Origin: Helochares maculicollis | Lineage: Eukaryota > Arthropoda > Insecta > Coleoptera > Hydrophilidae | Direction: 5' to 3' | DNA: 38,177 bases | Assembly: GCA_033557835.1 (NCBI GenBank) | Contig: JAWQRO010000482.1 | Coordinates: forward strand, 1-38,177 | Shown here: positions 10,136-19,961 of the stretch, piece after piece | How the letters are laid out: each line of letters begins with the position of its first letter | Position numbering within the stretch: position 1 is the first letter of the stretch | Program-made: the position numbers and the translations under genes | Notes under the pieces: model-generated | Told to the model about the DNA's origin: nothing | The model's input: only the letters and a program-made list of their open reading frames with translations | The model's database searches: none

Positions 10136-10165
10136 ATAATTTTTGAAAAAATGTAAAATTCGCGA
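9897..10165. repeat. large imperfect palindrome (fold-back) in mariner 3' end
   Basis: The left arm 9897-10023 is the near-exact reverse complement of the right arm 10046-10165, with a loop of about 22 nt. Each arm is about 120 nt. The right arm reads forward as the mariner C-terminus. The left arm reads on the minus strand as the same segment (KENDFFKCFEDLKKRWHKC, then IISHGDYFEGDK). The left arm keeps TGG (Trp) where the right arm has a TGA, so the arms have diverged. The outer tips end inside the terminal repeat core TCGCGA. Confidence 0.95.
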
Positions 10166-10187
10166 TACTTTTCGAGCATACCTTGTA
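10157..10187 (-). repeat. 3' terminal inverted repeat of MDQRTF-type mariner
   Basis: The reverse complement begins TACAAGGTATGCTCGAAAAG and continues to TATCGCGAATT. It has six mismatches with the 5' repeat, and TA follows it. Confidence 0.85.
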
Positions 10188-13100
10188 TACAGGAGTAATA
10201 GTAATTGAATACGGACTGCTTTTTTCGAATTTCGAACACTTATCTAATTTAAATCTATGCATTTTCGAAATGATCGCAATAGACCTTGTAGGCTTGAAAA
10301 TAGTTTGCAGACACAATCGCGTACTTTATCTGTTTACTCGTAGCAGACCGTTAGACTTGCCAAAGTTTTAAGATCAGAGTTTTTGGTGAACGGAATACAA
10401 AATATGTAAATAGTATAAACAGAGGTTCTATATAACGAAGAATTTCATACATTCACTTAAACAACAAGCTACTTCCTTTACCTCAGTGTTTGTAATTTAC
10501 TGCTCTATTAGTTTTTGCAATACTAGTTGAGCTCTTTCTTTAGTTTTGTTGTTTCGTTATTACTAATTGTGCTGTGTAAACAAGATTGATTGTTTTGAAC
10601 CAATACTTTCTAACGCGAGTTGGAAGAGAGCTTTAAAACAGATGCTATGAATTATTTTTGGAGAGAAGCTTTAGTGTAAAAATTAAGCAGTTCCCCACAA
10701 AACCCGCATTTTTGTAAACATAAAAATGGGTTATCAACGAAGATACTTTTATATTTCGTGTGTCTATATAATAGATGTTGTAGAGAAGTTTAAGAGAATT
10801 CAGTATGGTTATTGGTGGTAGATAGTAAAATCAAAATAAATAATTACAGGGGGAATTAATTACCAGAAAGGAGTGCCAATTGATTAAGAGAATTGTCTAG
10901 TTTAAATGTGATTATTAAAAAAAAAAGAGTGTGGATTACTAACAGTAAAATCTTAGCCAAATCGATGGAACATTAAGAAGCAAGCGAAACCTTATTAACG
11001 TATAAAATATGTGTTCGTTGAGAATTTTTACTTAGGAGCTATATACAAAAATATGCTGAAAAGCCCTCCATTGTGTAGCAATCGCCAGCGAATCCAATAT
11101 CTCTATGTTGGTATTATTGCGAAAAGGTTACGATGTGGGATTACCTTAGTTTAACTTTTTTTACATTGTTTGGGAATAAATCGGACAATGGCGAAAGGGA
11201 AGACTACTCGAGCGTTGTAGACTCTACATTAACTACAGGAATGAATACTCATTCACGTTTCGAATTTTTAACGATCAGCTCAAAATTGCGAAGCAAACTC
11301 GGTATCTTTCAAATACAAATAATTTTTTATTTCAACATTTGAGCTCATTTGAAATTGATTCTATAATTGTTCCAAGCAAACGCTTCATATAAATGCTTTT
11401 GTTTTATTGTCACTTATTTTTTTATCTGTGGATCTACTTCTTTGGGTAGTTATTAATTATGCACGTCCAAGTGTGCTAGAAAGCACAAAGCGATGGTGAT
11501 GGGGCCCGACTTGCTAAATAACTTCCAAACTAAATTCGCTGTAAAATAAATAAGACTATAAAAGCCAAACTTGAAAGATTTTAGAAGTACATAACGTTGT
11601 AAATTCATACATCCATAGAAAAATTATTGGAAAATTTTGAAGAGCGTACTTAAACTTTAAAATATCGTTTTGATATAGTATATGTTTATAGCTAGCCAGA
11701 TATGTTCTAAAGAACATCTTGTTGGAAAGTTCTTTATTTATGAGCTCACGGCATATTATTACAAACTGATTTTTAAGTTAGCTTGAAATATATTTACTTT
11801 GTAGATAGCCATAGCCACATGTGCCAACGCAGGAAAAGTAAAAAGGACGTAGTTGACAGTTTTTTAGAAAATGTGAATACATGTACGCAAGAAAAATACA
11901 ATAGAGATCGATCCAATGCTAACAATGAAATCACTTATTTGAGTTTCTCTCATTAAACACATGTTCTTTGTTAGTTACAATTATATCCCGACTCTTGTTT
12001 TGCTAATACCAGTTGTTTAAGAGATTTATTTAAAGTTACAGCAATTATAAACACCGTATCTAGGAATTATTTCTACACTAATATTCGCTGTAATTTCAAA
12101 GCAGGTTTGAATGGGTGTAATGTATAGATTTTTCCATATTGTGTTTCTCATAAAAACTGCAATAAAAATTTAAGTAATTTATTAAATATTTCTATGCTAT
12201 AATTGATAACAATGTTATAGTTTGGCGCTAAGGATTAGGTTTTTAAAATGGCTTAGCGAAAGTTACCCTATACGGCCCACAGCCTATATGGGAACATTTA
12301 CCTTTAAATACCATGCATAATTAAAGAGATTAACGTCAGATCCTAGCTAACTGAAAATTTAATTGGTACATCACTCCGACCATGATAATGAGGCTGTTGG
12401 TTAGTTCAAAATTCATCCAAACTTAAAAGGAATTTTTGCGCGACCCTGTTGTAATTTTTCACCCTTTTTAATTCCGCAGCTTCTCATCCTACTATCACGT
12501 AAAAAGTACTTTACCAGCATACTCGGGAATAACATCATATTCTTACTTTAATGTGTTTATAAACATACTAAGAATGTTTATTTAAACACCGTCTAATATA
12601 AAAATTCTTTACCTAAAATATTTTATGAAAACAATCTTTATTAAAACAGTGTGCATTAACAAAATCATTATTAAAATGAATCTTTAATACGCCCATTTTT
12701 TAATTAAAAACAATAGGGGCAAAGGTGTACAATGTTTACGAAAAATCAAATTTCTAACTTTATCTATATACATGCGAACATCGAATGTAATATCAGCGTG
12801 TTGAGTAGATTTAATATTGTGTTGAAGTATTTGCAGTTGACTATATTCACACGTCGAAGATAATATTGTTGAACAAATGAAATCATATATGCTGAAAATG
12901 TGAATTCATTTTCACTTGGCTGCTGCTCAAAGCTACTGTGTTATTGTATAAATGAGGCATTATTTGTATTCTAGCATGGAAAATTAACTCCTAAGCGGAC
13001 GAAAGAGCCTAGGTTAAATGGTACAAAAGAAGTTAAAAAGATTGTTGTAAGCGTGAATTCTACAAATAAAATCATTAAAATTCAATGTATATCCCCAATT

Positions 13101-13547
13101 ACAACAAACTCAAAATAATTTTTAACTCTTTAGCAATGCAGGTTTATTAAATTTCACGGAACTCCTATTTAAGAGAATTCCTCTGCATATTTGCTTATTC
13201 ATATTTCCATATGAATACATAGCCTGAGGGCGCGCTGCCGAAAAGATTATATAATTCATTTAATTGAAAAGCGGAGGTTTAATTGGTTTTTAAGTTACCG
13301 CAGAAAAATTCAATAGTTTTTACTTTGCGGTTATTGTAAAACCACATTTGGTGCATAAATCTTGAAGGATTAACTTACAAGTCAAGGTACTCGTAATAAA
13401 TGTAACTGCTTGCTAATGAACGAGAAGAAGGAATTTACGTAACAAAAGAAAACGTGTATTCTTTTTATCTGAATACGTCGTGTAAAAAGTCATTTTGTTG
13501 GAGGAACAATGCCTCCAAGAGTACTCTGTCTTATATTTCATGCTCCC

Positions 13548-13591
13548 CTCAAGCGATTTTCAAGCGACCCTCGAGCGACTTTCAAGCGGAA
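13548..13591 (+). repeat. 11-bp tandem repeat, four units
   Basis: The units are CTCAAGCGATT, TTCAAGCGACC, CTCGAGCGACT and TTCAAGCGGAA. The core TCAAGCGA is GC-rich against an AT-rich background. Confidence 0.85.
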
Positions 13592-15124
13592 GATGAATTG
13601 TGACAAATATTTAAATATTTTGTGTAATAACGCCTTGGAATTTGATCTTTGTGATCTAAAACATTTTTGAAATAATAAAGTTATTCAAAGTTAAAACTGA
13701 TGCTAGTATCACGCTTACCTACGCATGTTATTAATGGAATATCGCTATGCATGTTGTATGGAACGTCCGTTAAATAGAAAATGGAAAATATAACAAAATG
13801 TCATCGCTTTTAATAGTTTTCTTTTCATAGTTGATGGCGGGATATTTGTCAGGCATGAATATTATACATATTACGTTCCATATGCGTAAGTACATTTGCA
13901 TTCAATAAAAGGCAAAGCATTGGTCATTTAACTGTTAGCCATTTTTGTATTTGATGGCTTAGATATGTGTCTGTACGTAGATATATGCATTCATACATTG
14001 AAAAATTGAATGCAGCAATTTTTTACTTCGTATAACGACGCTAAAGTAATCCTTCATTTTTCATTAAATGTTTGTTGAATAAAAATTTATTTGACGTGTT
14101 CTAAATCGAAGACTTTATTAACAGTATCATATTCGTTTTATAGGACTACTTAGTAGGAAATGTTCCATTACGCTTCATGAAAATTATACAGGTATGGATC
14201 GTTCATCCCTTTGTATCATACAGGAACAGTCAAACGCAATTAATTATTGTTAATGCGTTTTTCTCGAGGCATAAAATCAAATATGTACTTAGTTTAAGTT
14301 TCCATATAACTGTGTTGAAATTTGATTTATAAAATTAGAAGGAAGCTAATCATTGTTTTCGTATTGGATAGGGAGTTGTAAATTTCGATTATTAATATAT
14401 GTTTAATTAATTAAGCATTTACATAACGGAGATATCTAGAATTGTAAGCAAGAGTGGAGAAGAGTTTGACGCGATCAGTTTCTGCGATGAAAATAGGGAT
14501 ATATCGCATTATCTTTTTTCGATATTGATTCCCTACGTTTATTAGTTATCAGTTGTTGAATATTACAATGTAATTGGTACTTACAAATTGTGTTAATCTG
14601 CTTCTTTTATCTCTTCATATTAGTTTTATTATCCTAGATTTTTAGAGAATTTAATATGAGATATTTTTCTAATAAATGATAATGTTTTTTTTGTATCAGT
14701 TAAATATGATTCTTGCCCTTTTTACCGATTTTGAAGTGTAACCTATAATTATAGTTCAAATAAATTTAATTAAGGTTGGTATGCTTATAATCTGATCTAA
14801 TTAATTTAATACACATAATACCAGTTGTTAAATTCCAGCTGAGCGTTATTTCTAGTCTGAGAAACATTGGCAAATTGCTTAAGCCCAATATGCACCAACA
14901 TTTACAAAAAAAGATTACAATTTTAAAAACCTCATAAAAAGCGAGTTGACTTAAAATTGGCCACCAAAAAAACTATTATCATTTACATCAGTAATTTATC
15001 TGTTCAATCCTCTTTGCTATGTAAAGGTCGGTCGCATAATATTTTAATTTCTGTTTATTATATACTCAAATAAGATAATCAAACCAAAATCTATAAGTAG
15101 GATAATTTTCAAAAACATAGAAAC

Positions 15125-15146
15125 AAGAATGTTGTTAAACATTCTT
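15125..15146. repeat. short perfect hairpin
   Basis: AAGAATGTT and AACATTCTT are perfect 9-nt arms around a 4-nt loop (GTTA). This is probably chance in AT-rich DNA. Confidence 0.5.
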
Positions 15147-16469
15147 ATTTATATTCCAACCTATAGTACAATCTTTTTTTTCATGGACTTGCCGAGAAAA
15201 ATCAAATGGCAAACTGGTATTTTTAATACATCTTTTTGCTGTTATTATATAACAACGCTCTTAATGTTAAATCAATTTAGTTAAGCATTCTTAAAAAGCT
15301 AAGAAATAGAGCACATACTAAAAAGAGCGTGCTAATGGCAAATGTTCATAAAATTTGCATAATCAAGCCTAATTAAAGTCGGTGGTAATGGTTTTAATAC
15401 TATACAATGGAGGTATCAATACACAAATTATGATAGTCTTCAGGTGCTCGAATTGTATCTATTAAGATCAAACAGGCTATATCCAATATGATTTGCATTA
15501 CCTGAATATCTTAATTGGTCATTACAGGTAAATGAGCGTATAATATACCCGAGTGTATTGTTCGCCTACACTAGTTGAATTTGATACGTTCGTACTTTAC
15601 ATATTTGATCAGAAAATTCTTTTACTTTTGTGAAAATGAAAAAGTACATATTTATTTTATACATGAGATGGGATTTGCTTTTCTATATAGCTCAAAAATA
15701 GACAATCTTGTTTGCCTTATCAATAAATGTAGAATACGTCATGAATGTTAGAAATATTGCATTACCTAATACTTACTACGAATTTCCGAAACTAGTAAAA
15801 GCCATTCAGAGTTTAAAATTCGTTGGTTAAAACGCACATGCAAAAATTGTGCCACAACTGTGTAACTAATACTAAAGTTAGTAGTACAGGTCATTTTAAA
15901 AACGGGAATTTAAATGAACTAATTTAGTCAGGTATGATTTATATAAAAATAAATATGCGTATATGCGTATATAAATGTAATGTAAACACAAAATTTGTAA
16001 ATGCGGATTGTGTAAATACTTATTTGGCCATGATAAAATATGCTGTTTAACACTCCAGGACTTACTGTGTCGAGTGATTCGAGCTGAGAGAGCAGAATTG
16101 AAATAATTTTGACGTCATATTGGCAAACTGAAAATAATAATGTGCTATAAAAAATATTTCTTTAAAAATATTTCCCTAAAAATAATTTAAGATGTTTAAA
16201 TATATAGTGCGGAAATTTAATGAAAATTGTGTCTTAGTCTACAATTTTTATTTGCGTTTGGGTGTGATTTCCGTTGTTTATATAAAATTGCCTTTCAGTT
16301 AACCGATACTAAACCTAATTAAGTATATTTACGGCGCTGAACTTTTGTAAGAGTTCTAATTAGGAAGAAATGATATGAGAGCGACTAAAAATTTCGTATT
16401 TGCTGAGGCTTCGAATACAACATGCAAACAATGATTCAAAATATGAGAAGTAAGCGATTTCGTTCTTAA

Positions 16470-17005
16470 TTATAAGCCACGCCCTGAGATTTCTGAAGAG
16501 TTTAACTCTACTCAAGAAACCATTTCTAAACATAACTTGAGATTACAATTGGTGTGAAAACATTTGAAATGTTTTGTGCCTTAAATCATTAATTGAATCG
16601 GAAAAATTTGTGAGATTGTGTTATCATATGCGCATCTCTGCTGATTCGGAGCAAGAATAAATCTTTCTCGGACTAATTGATAGCTTAAGAAGATAATGAT
16701 GTATAAGAGGGATAATAAAAAGTCAACACAATATTAGTCTTTGATACCAAACCAAAATTTTAATTTGGAGAAATGCTAAGAGTAAATGAGGGCAAAACAA
16801 GTGGCCAGCGATGTTTAATAGTAATCGCATTATGCTGTCATGATAGTGCTAGGCTATATGCTGCTTTTGGTATTCCTCAAAAGTTGTACTGCTGCGCTGG
16901 GGAAAGTTTGTTGGCTCTACTACACTCCTAAGACCGACACTCCGAATATCACTTGTTTAGTTCGTCTAATATTTTTGGAGGGAAGAGCTTAAGAGATGAA
17001 GCAGA
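16470..17005 (+). pseudogene. irritans-like mariner transposase fossil
   Basis: This is a heavily decayed Tc1/mariner transposase. The plus-strand translation in shifting frames gives EISEEFNSTQETISKH, the second helix-turn-helix segment. Next come a remnant of the ENLxDRVIICASLL region (read as NLxDCVIICASLLIRSKNKSFSD) and a ruined GDEKW block. The third domain is CLIVIALCCHDSARLYA, QKLYCC, then SEYHLFSSSNIFGGKSLRDE and ADIK. The second catalytic Asp is the CATGAT codon pair at 16839-16844. The third position is Glu (16944-16946) where mariners normally have Asp. Several stops lie in between. I found no terminal repeats, so the element's ends are unknown. The subfamily is inferred from the ICASLL and YHLF...GK-F-DE pattern. 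Confidence 0.7.
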
Positions 17006-17149
17006 TATCAAAGGGTAAAATTAATAATAGTATTCAATTTCAGGAATTTTAAATTTGCATCTTTGCTTCATTAAAATTTTTGAATTATTTAATTTATTGG
17101 AGCATATGTTGCACGACCTTAAGATATAGTTATCCAAATTTTTTTCGTA

Positions 17150-17345
17150 GACGAACTTTATAATTATTCTATTTGTTTTTGGCAAGCGTCTGGATTCACA
17201 ATTTAGCTATTCTTTTCCTAAGTTATCTGACTTAGGTTTTTCTTTTCCAATCTGTTATTCTCTTATCTTCTAGATTTTCTGTAGCACTTCTCTCCAGCAC
17301 TGTTTTGGTCCCCACCCTTTCTTTTATTGTTTACTCCTCATGCTA
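17150..17345 (-). pseudogene. possible downstream part of the LINE split by mariner B
   Basis: The plus strand is strikingly pyrimidine-rich, so the minus strand is purine-rich like the LINE reverse transcriptase segment beyond the mariner. Immediately next to the insertion the minus strand reads GVNNKRKG, which resembles the GLxVNxxKTK motif that follows the ADD box in LINE reverse transcriptases. Beyond that the sequence is too decayed to follow. Confidence 0.35.
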
Positions 17346-17365
17346 CCAGGTGCACAAGTTTAAAA
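17346..17365 (+). repeat. 5' terminal inverted repeat of Mos1-like mariner B
   Basis: It reads CCAGGTGCACAAGTTTAAAA, nearly identical to the 5' end of copy A. Confidence 0.85.
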
Positions 17366-17515
17366 TGTTTTGTTGTCAAGAGATGGGGCATGAAATCTAT
17401 TGAAGTATCCTTTGGAACCCAAAGCGCCATTCTTTTAGTAAGATTGTCCAGTACAACACGTCATATTCGTTTAGTTGTTTACGATCTAGTAACATACTTC
17501 TTTTTCGTGTTAAAC

Positions 17516-18401
17516 ATGTCGAATTTTTAACCAAGTAAAGAGCATTTGCGGCATGTAATGATTTTCTTGTTCAATCAAAAGAAAGAGGCATCGGAATCAT
17601 CGAACTCTTGTAGACTTACGGCGATTTTGCTCCAACTATCAAAACTTGTGAACGCTGGTTTCAACGTTTCAAAAATGGTGATTTCAATGTTATTGACAAA
17701 GAATGTGAAAATCGTCCAAAAATGTTTGAAGACGACGACTTACAAGCATTATTGGGCGAACACGACGCACAAACACAACAAATGATGGCGGAGCAGTTGA
17801 ATATCTCTCGGCAAGCCATTTCCGATCACCTGAGAGCCGTGGGGAAGATTCAATAGGTAACAAAATGGGTTTCACACAAACTAAATGAATGAATGTGTGC
17901 GAAATCCTGCATTTACACAAAAAAAAAGGTTTTTTTTGCATCGGGTTGTAACAGGCGATAAAAAATGGATATATTTTGAGAACCCCAATCGTAAGAAGTC
18001 GTGGGTAACGCCAGGACAACCATCAATATCGAATACAAAGCTAAAAACACCCAGAATGGGCTCGAAGATACGGCAAAATCATAGTGCAGCATGACAATGC
18101 TCTTGCACATGCAGCCAAAGAAGCCAAAGAAACAATTTCTTCGCTGGGTTGCGAACTCCTATCCCACCCGCCGTATTCATCAGACCTGGCGCCTTCTGAT
18201 TATCACCTCTTCTCATCGATGAGACAAGCACCGGCTGAGCAACATTTCAAGACTGCCGAGGATGTATAAAAATGGCTCGATGAATGGATATCAATGAAAG
18301 TTGAAGCTTTCTTTTGGAATGGTATTCATAAATTGTCCGTGTAATGGATAAAATGAGTAAAAAGCGAGGGCCAATATTTTGTTACCATTATTCTTAAATA
18401 A
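17516..18401 (+). pseudogene. mariner transposase pseudogene (copy B)
   Basis: ATG 17516 begins MSNF, but a stop follows as the fifth codon (TTTTAA, where copy A reads TTTGAG), then PSKEHLRHVMIFL. Frameshifts follow. Recognisable blocks are NRPKMFEDDDLQALL, QMMAEQLNISRQAIS, FLHRVVTGDKKWIYF (first catalytic Asp) and KSWVTPGQPS. A deletion of roughly 60 codons joins NTK to HPEWARRYGK. The second Asp (VQHDNALAHAAK) and third Asp (SSDLAPSDYHLF) are intact, unlike copy A. Further stops interrupt KWLDEW and the HKLS-WIK segment. The lesions differ from those in copy A, so the two copies decayed separately. Confidence 0.92.
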
Positions 18402-18429
18402 TTGCATATTTTTCATGAAAAAAACTACG

Positions 18430-18449
18430 TTTTTAACTTGCGTACCTGT
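18430..18449 (-). repeat. 3' terminal inverted repeat of Mos1-like mariner B
   Basis: On the minus strand it reads ACAGGTACGCAAGTTAAAAA, with the same layout as the 3' end of copy A but with point changes in the first bases. Confidence 0.75.
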
Positions 18450-18990
18450 CATTTTCTTTGTTGTGCTGTCGTCTGCCATTTATTTTATGTGCCCCAACGA
18501 TTACAGCTTCCTTTGGTTCCTTGCGGTTGTTTGTAAAAAAATTCCTAACACTTTGTTGAAAAGCTATTTGGAGAAGGCATCTTTTTTTAGCAATAAAATC
18601 TTCTGGTTTTCAATTTTTCACTTTTATGTTGTAAGTCGTCTTCCTCTTTGTGATCATCGTTAATTTATGTAGCTTCTCCAGTATTTCAAACTGTTTCATC
18701 ACTTCTACAATTCTGTTTGTTTTCGCCAAATTGAACGTCTTTTTGAAGCCTATAGTACAAAGAGCATAATTGATGGAAAACTATACTTATAAAAGTATCT
18801 AGTTGTTTCATTATGAAAAGTTGGCCTGATGTTCTTCTGACCTTTCTCTAGCCTGGCTGATATTCTCATATTTGTAGTTTGAGCATTACAGCAAGGATAT
18901 TGGGACTATCGGTTTTTATCTCTGCTTTATTAAATTCTTCTTAAGGCTCTTTTCCATTATTTTGACATTTTCTCTTTTTACTATCATTAT
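18450..18990 (-). pseudogene. LINE reverse transcriptase fossil
   Basis: Minus-strand translation in adjoining frames gives, in order, motifs of a non-LTR reverse transcriptase. They are KPIVPISLL followed by CSNYKYENIS (NYRPISLL block), SEEHQANF (EHQAGFR block), INYALCTIGFKKTFNL (the FVDFKKAFD block with the catalytic Asp read as Asn), NRIVEVMKQFEILEKLHKLT, MITKRKTTYNIKVKN, DFIAKK and LFNKVLG. Last is MADD, matching the YADD catalytic box. Several stops and at least two frameshifts make it non-functional. It is probably RTE-like, possibly the same family as the C-terminal piece at 6960-7134. Mariner B interrupts it just after the ADD box. Confidence 0.75.
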
Positions 18991-19568
18991 AATGCAAGCT
19001 TTTTTACTTTCTAAATAAAGTTGGAAATCATATTGCACCTTAAAGGTTGGCATAATGTCTAACTACTTGCTTCTTAATTATATTTTTTTGTAAATCAAGC
19101 ACTGAACAAGATTTCTTGTATTTCGTTGTATCAATAATTTCCAAAACAATAATTTCATTTATTGTAACTCATGTGTGTGCCCAATTGTTTATCCTTTAGG
19201 GGACAAAATGCATAGATGCATTACAGTATCAAGAATTAATTATTGCTTTTAAATTGCAAATTTCAAAACTTTGCGCTTAACTTAATTACAACTAGTATCG
19301 ATTTATATAAAAATAATTTTCTGTCTATATTTTACAGAAATCAGCGTAGAACAGTACTTAAAATTAAGTCGTTTCTATGACTTAATGCAACCTGTACTAA
19401 TTAAGAACTAAGCCTATCTGAAATATCAATGTTATTGACGCATCTACATTATTTAAGTCAGGAATATTTATGAAGTGCCATATTTCCAACTTATGAAACT
19501 TTTTCTATGCAAATCAAGCCGGAATTAATTAATAAACAATTAATACCGAGAATGAAAATTACGGTTAA

Positions 19569-19576
19569 TATAAATA
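19569..19576 (+). promoter_or_regulatory. possible TATA box of the signal-peptide gene
   Basis: TATAAATA lies about 30 bp upstream of where GC content rises (19600 onward) and about 300 bp before the predicted start codon. Position and context fit a core promoter, but AT-rich DNA makes such matches common. Confidence 0.35.
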
Positions 19577-19649
19577 CATGATGTACGTATATACGTGGGT
19601 GCGATTTTATTAGCTTCATAGCTATACCCTCCTACAGTATCAACTTAAC

Positions 19650-19736
19650 ATGGAGGGGAATCTATGGGAAAGCTCACGCGAAAAAGCTCCCTGTGGGGGG
19701 GAGTGTTTTACTCGCGCACGCCGCATCTTTGAATGA
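19650..19736 (+). CDS. upstream ORF 1 in leader of signal-peptide gene (28 codons)
   Basis: ATG to TGA encodes MEGNLWESSREKAPCGGECF and then TRARRIFE. It lies in the GC-rich leader upstream of the signal-peptide ORF. Its TGA overlaps the ATG of the next upstream ORF as ATGA. If translated, it would limit ribosome access to the main start. No conserved peptide is recognised, so any role would be regulatory. Confidence 0.35.
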   Translation: MEGNLWESSREKAPCGGECFTRARRIFE

Positions 19737-19798
19737 AAAGGCGAGCGCCAATTCGTCTCATCCATTACAAAACGTGTCCTCTGAAAACAACCACCTGA
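19733..19798 (+). CDS. upstream ORF 2 in leader of signal-peptide gene (21 codons)
   Basis: ATG at 19733 encodes MKRRAPIRLIHYKTCPLKTT and T, then TGA. It overlaps the stop of upstream ORF 1 and ends 75 nt before the main ATG. No other ATG lies between it and the main start. Confidence 0.35.
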   Translation: MKRRAPIRLIHYKTCPLKTTT

Positions 19799-19873
19799 CT
19801 ATAGTACCTGTCGTCCAGCAGACATATCACATCGTATACTACAGAAAAGTTCATATCAGCACATCCTCAAAGT

Positions 19874-19961
19874 ATGAGTTGTTGGTCTCCAGCCGTTGTT
19901 GCCCTTCTTGCAGCGCTCGCTCTGGTTCTAGTTCTTAACTCCGAAGGAACTGAAGCAAAGC
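19874..19961 (+). CDS. first coding exon of a secreted peptide or protein gene (partial)
   Basis: ATG 19874 has A at -3. It encodes MSCWSPAVVALLAALALVLV, then LNSEGTEAK. This is a textbook signal peptide with an uninterrupted Ala/Leu/Val core and a probable cleavage site after TEA. The exon ends in a strong donor, C|GTAAGT, phase 1, so residue 30 begins with C (often Arg or Pro). Codon use is GC-rich, as in the sPLA2 exons and unlike the surroundings. Signal-peptide-only first exons are typical of insect neuropeptide, hormone and odorant-binding protein genes, but nothing here says which. The mature product lies in later plus-strand exons that I could not identify with confidence; they may lie within or beyond the window. 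Confidence 0.7.

Larger units (their letters stand above)
8754..10187 (+). mobile_element. mariner with inverted duplication of its 3' end
   Basis: This 1434-bp element has imperfect 31-bp terminal inverted repeats (8754-8784 and 10157-10187, about 25 of 31 matching; shared core AAGTATCGCGAATT) and TA on each side. It belongs to a different mariner subfamily from the Mos1-like copies, judged by its MDQRTFIKFCVKNEIKC N-terminus. It is longer than a standard 1.3-kb mariner because part of the transposase C-terminus and 3' UTR is present a second time in inverted orientation (see the 9897-10165 palindrome). Confidence 0.9.
10190..16400. other. AT-rich DNA with no recognised gene
   Basis: Only short ORFs occur, including a 69-codon one at 11133-11342 with no recognised motif and no clear splice context. 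The region contains an 11-bp tandem repeat (13548) and a small hairpin (15125). No transposon remnant was recognised here by eye. Confidence 0.55.
17346..18449 (+). mobile_element. Mos1-like mariner, inactive copy B, nested in a LINE
   Basis: This 1104-bp copy of the same family as 7238-8455 has its 5' end CCAGGTGCACAAGTTTAAAA at 17346 and a degraded 3' end (reverse complement ACAGGTACGCAAGTTAAAAA) at 18449. TA precedes it and CA follows it, fitting a mutated TA duplication. The 5' UTR of about 170 bp is closely similar to that of copy A. LINE reverse transcriptase sequence on the minus strand flanks it on the right and probably on the left. Confidence 0.9.

Noticed and set aside
10044..10371. 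ORFs on both strands across the mariner 3' end
   Set aside because: They start in the palindrome or flank and carry no motif beyond the transposase fragments already described.
17690..18110. Minus-strand ORFs of 109 and 65 codons
   Set aside because: They are antisense to mariner copy B.
18379..18663. 94-codon plus-strand ORF, hydrophobic and Cys-rich
   Set aside because: It looks like a membrane protein only because it is antisense to a purine-rich LINE reverse transcriptase fossil and runs out of the mariner end.
19693..19938. 81-codon plus-strand open frame across the leader
   Set aside because: It starts at GTG, overlaps the signal-peptide ORF in another frame and has no features of a real protein. 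The frame with the signal peptide and strong donor is preferred.
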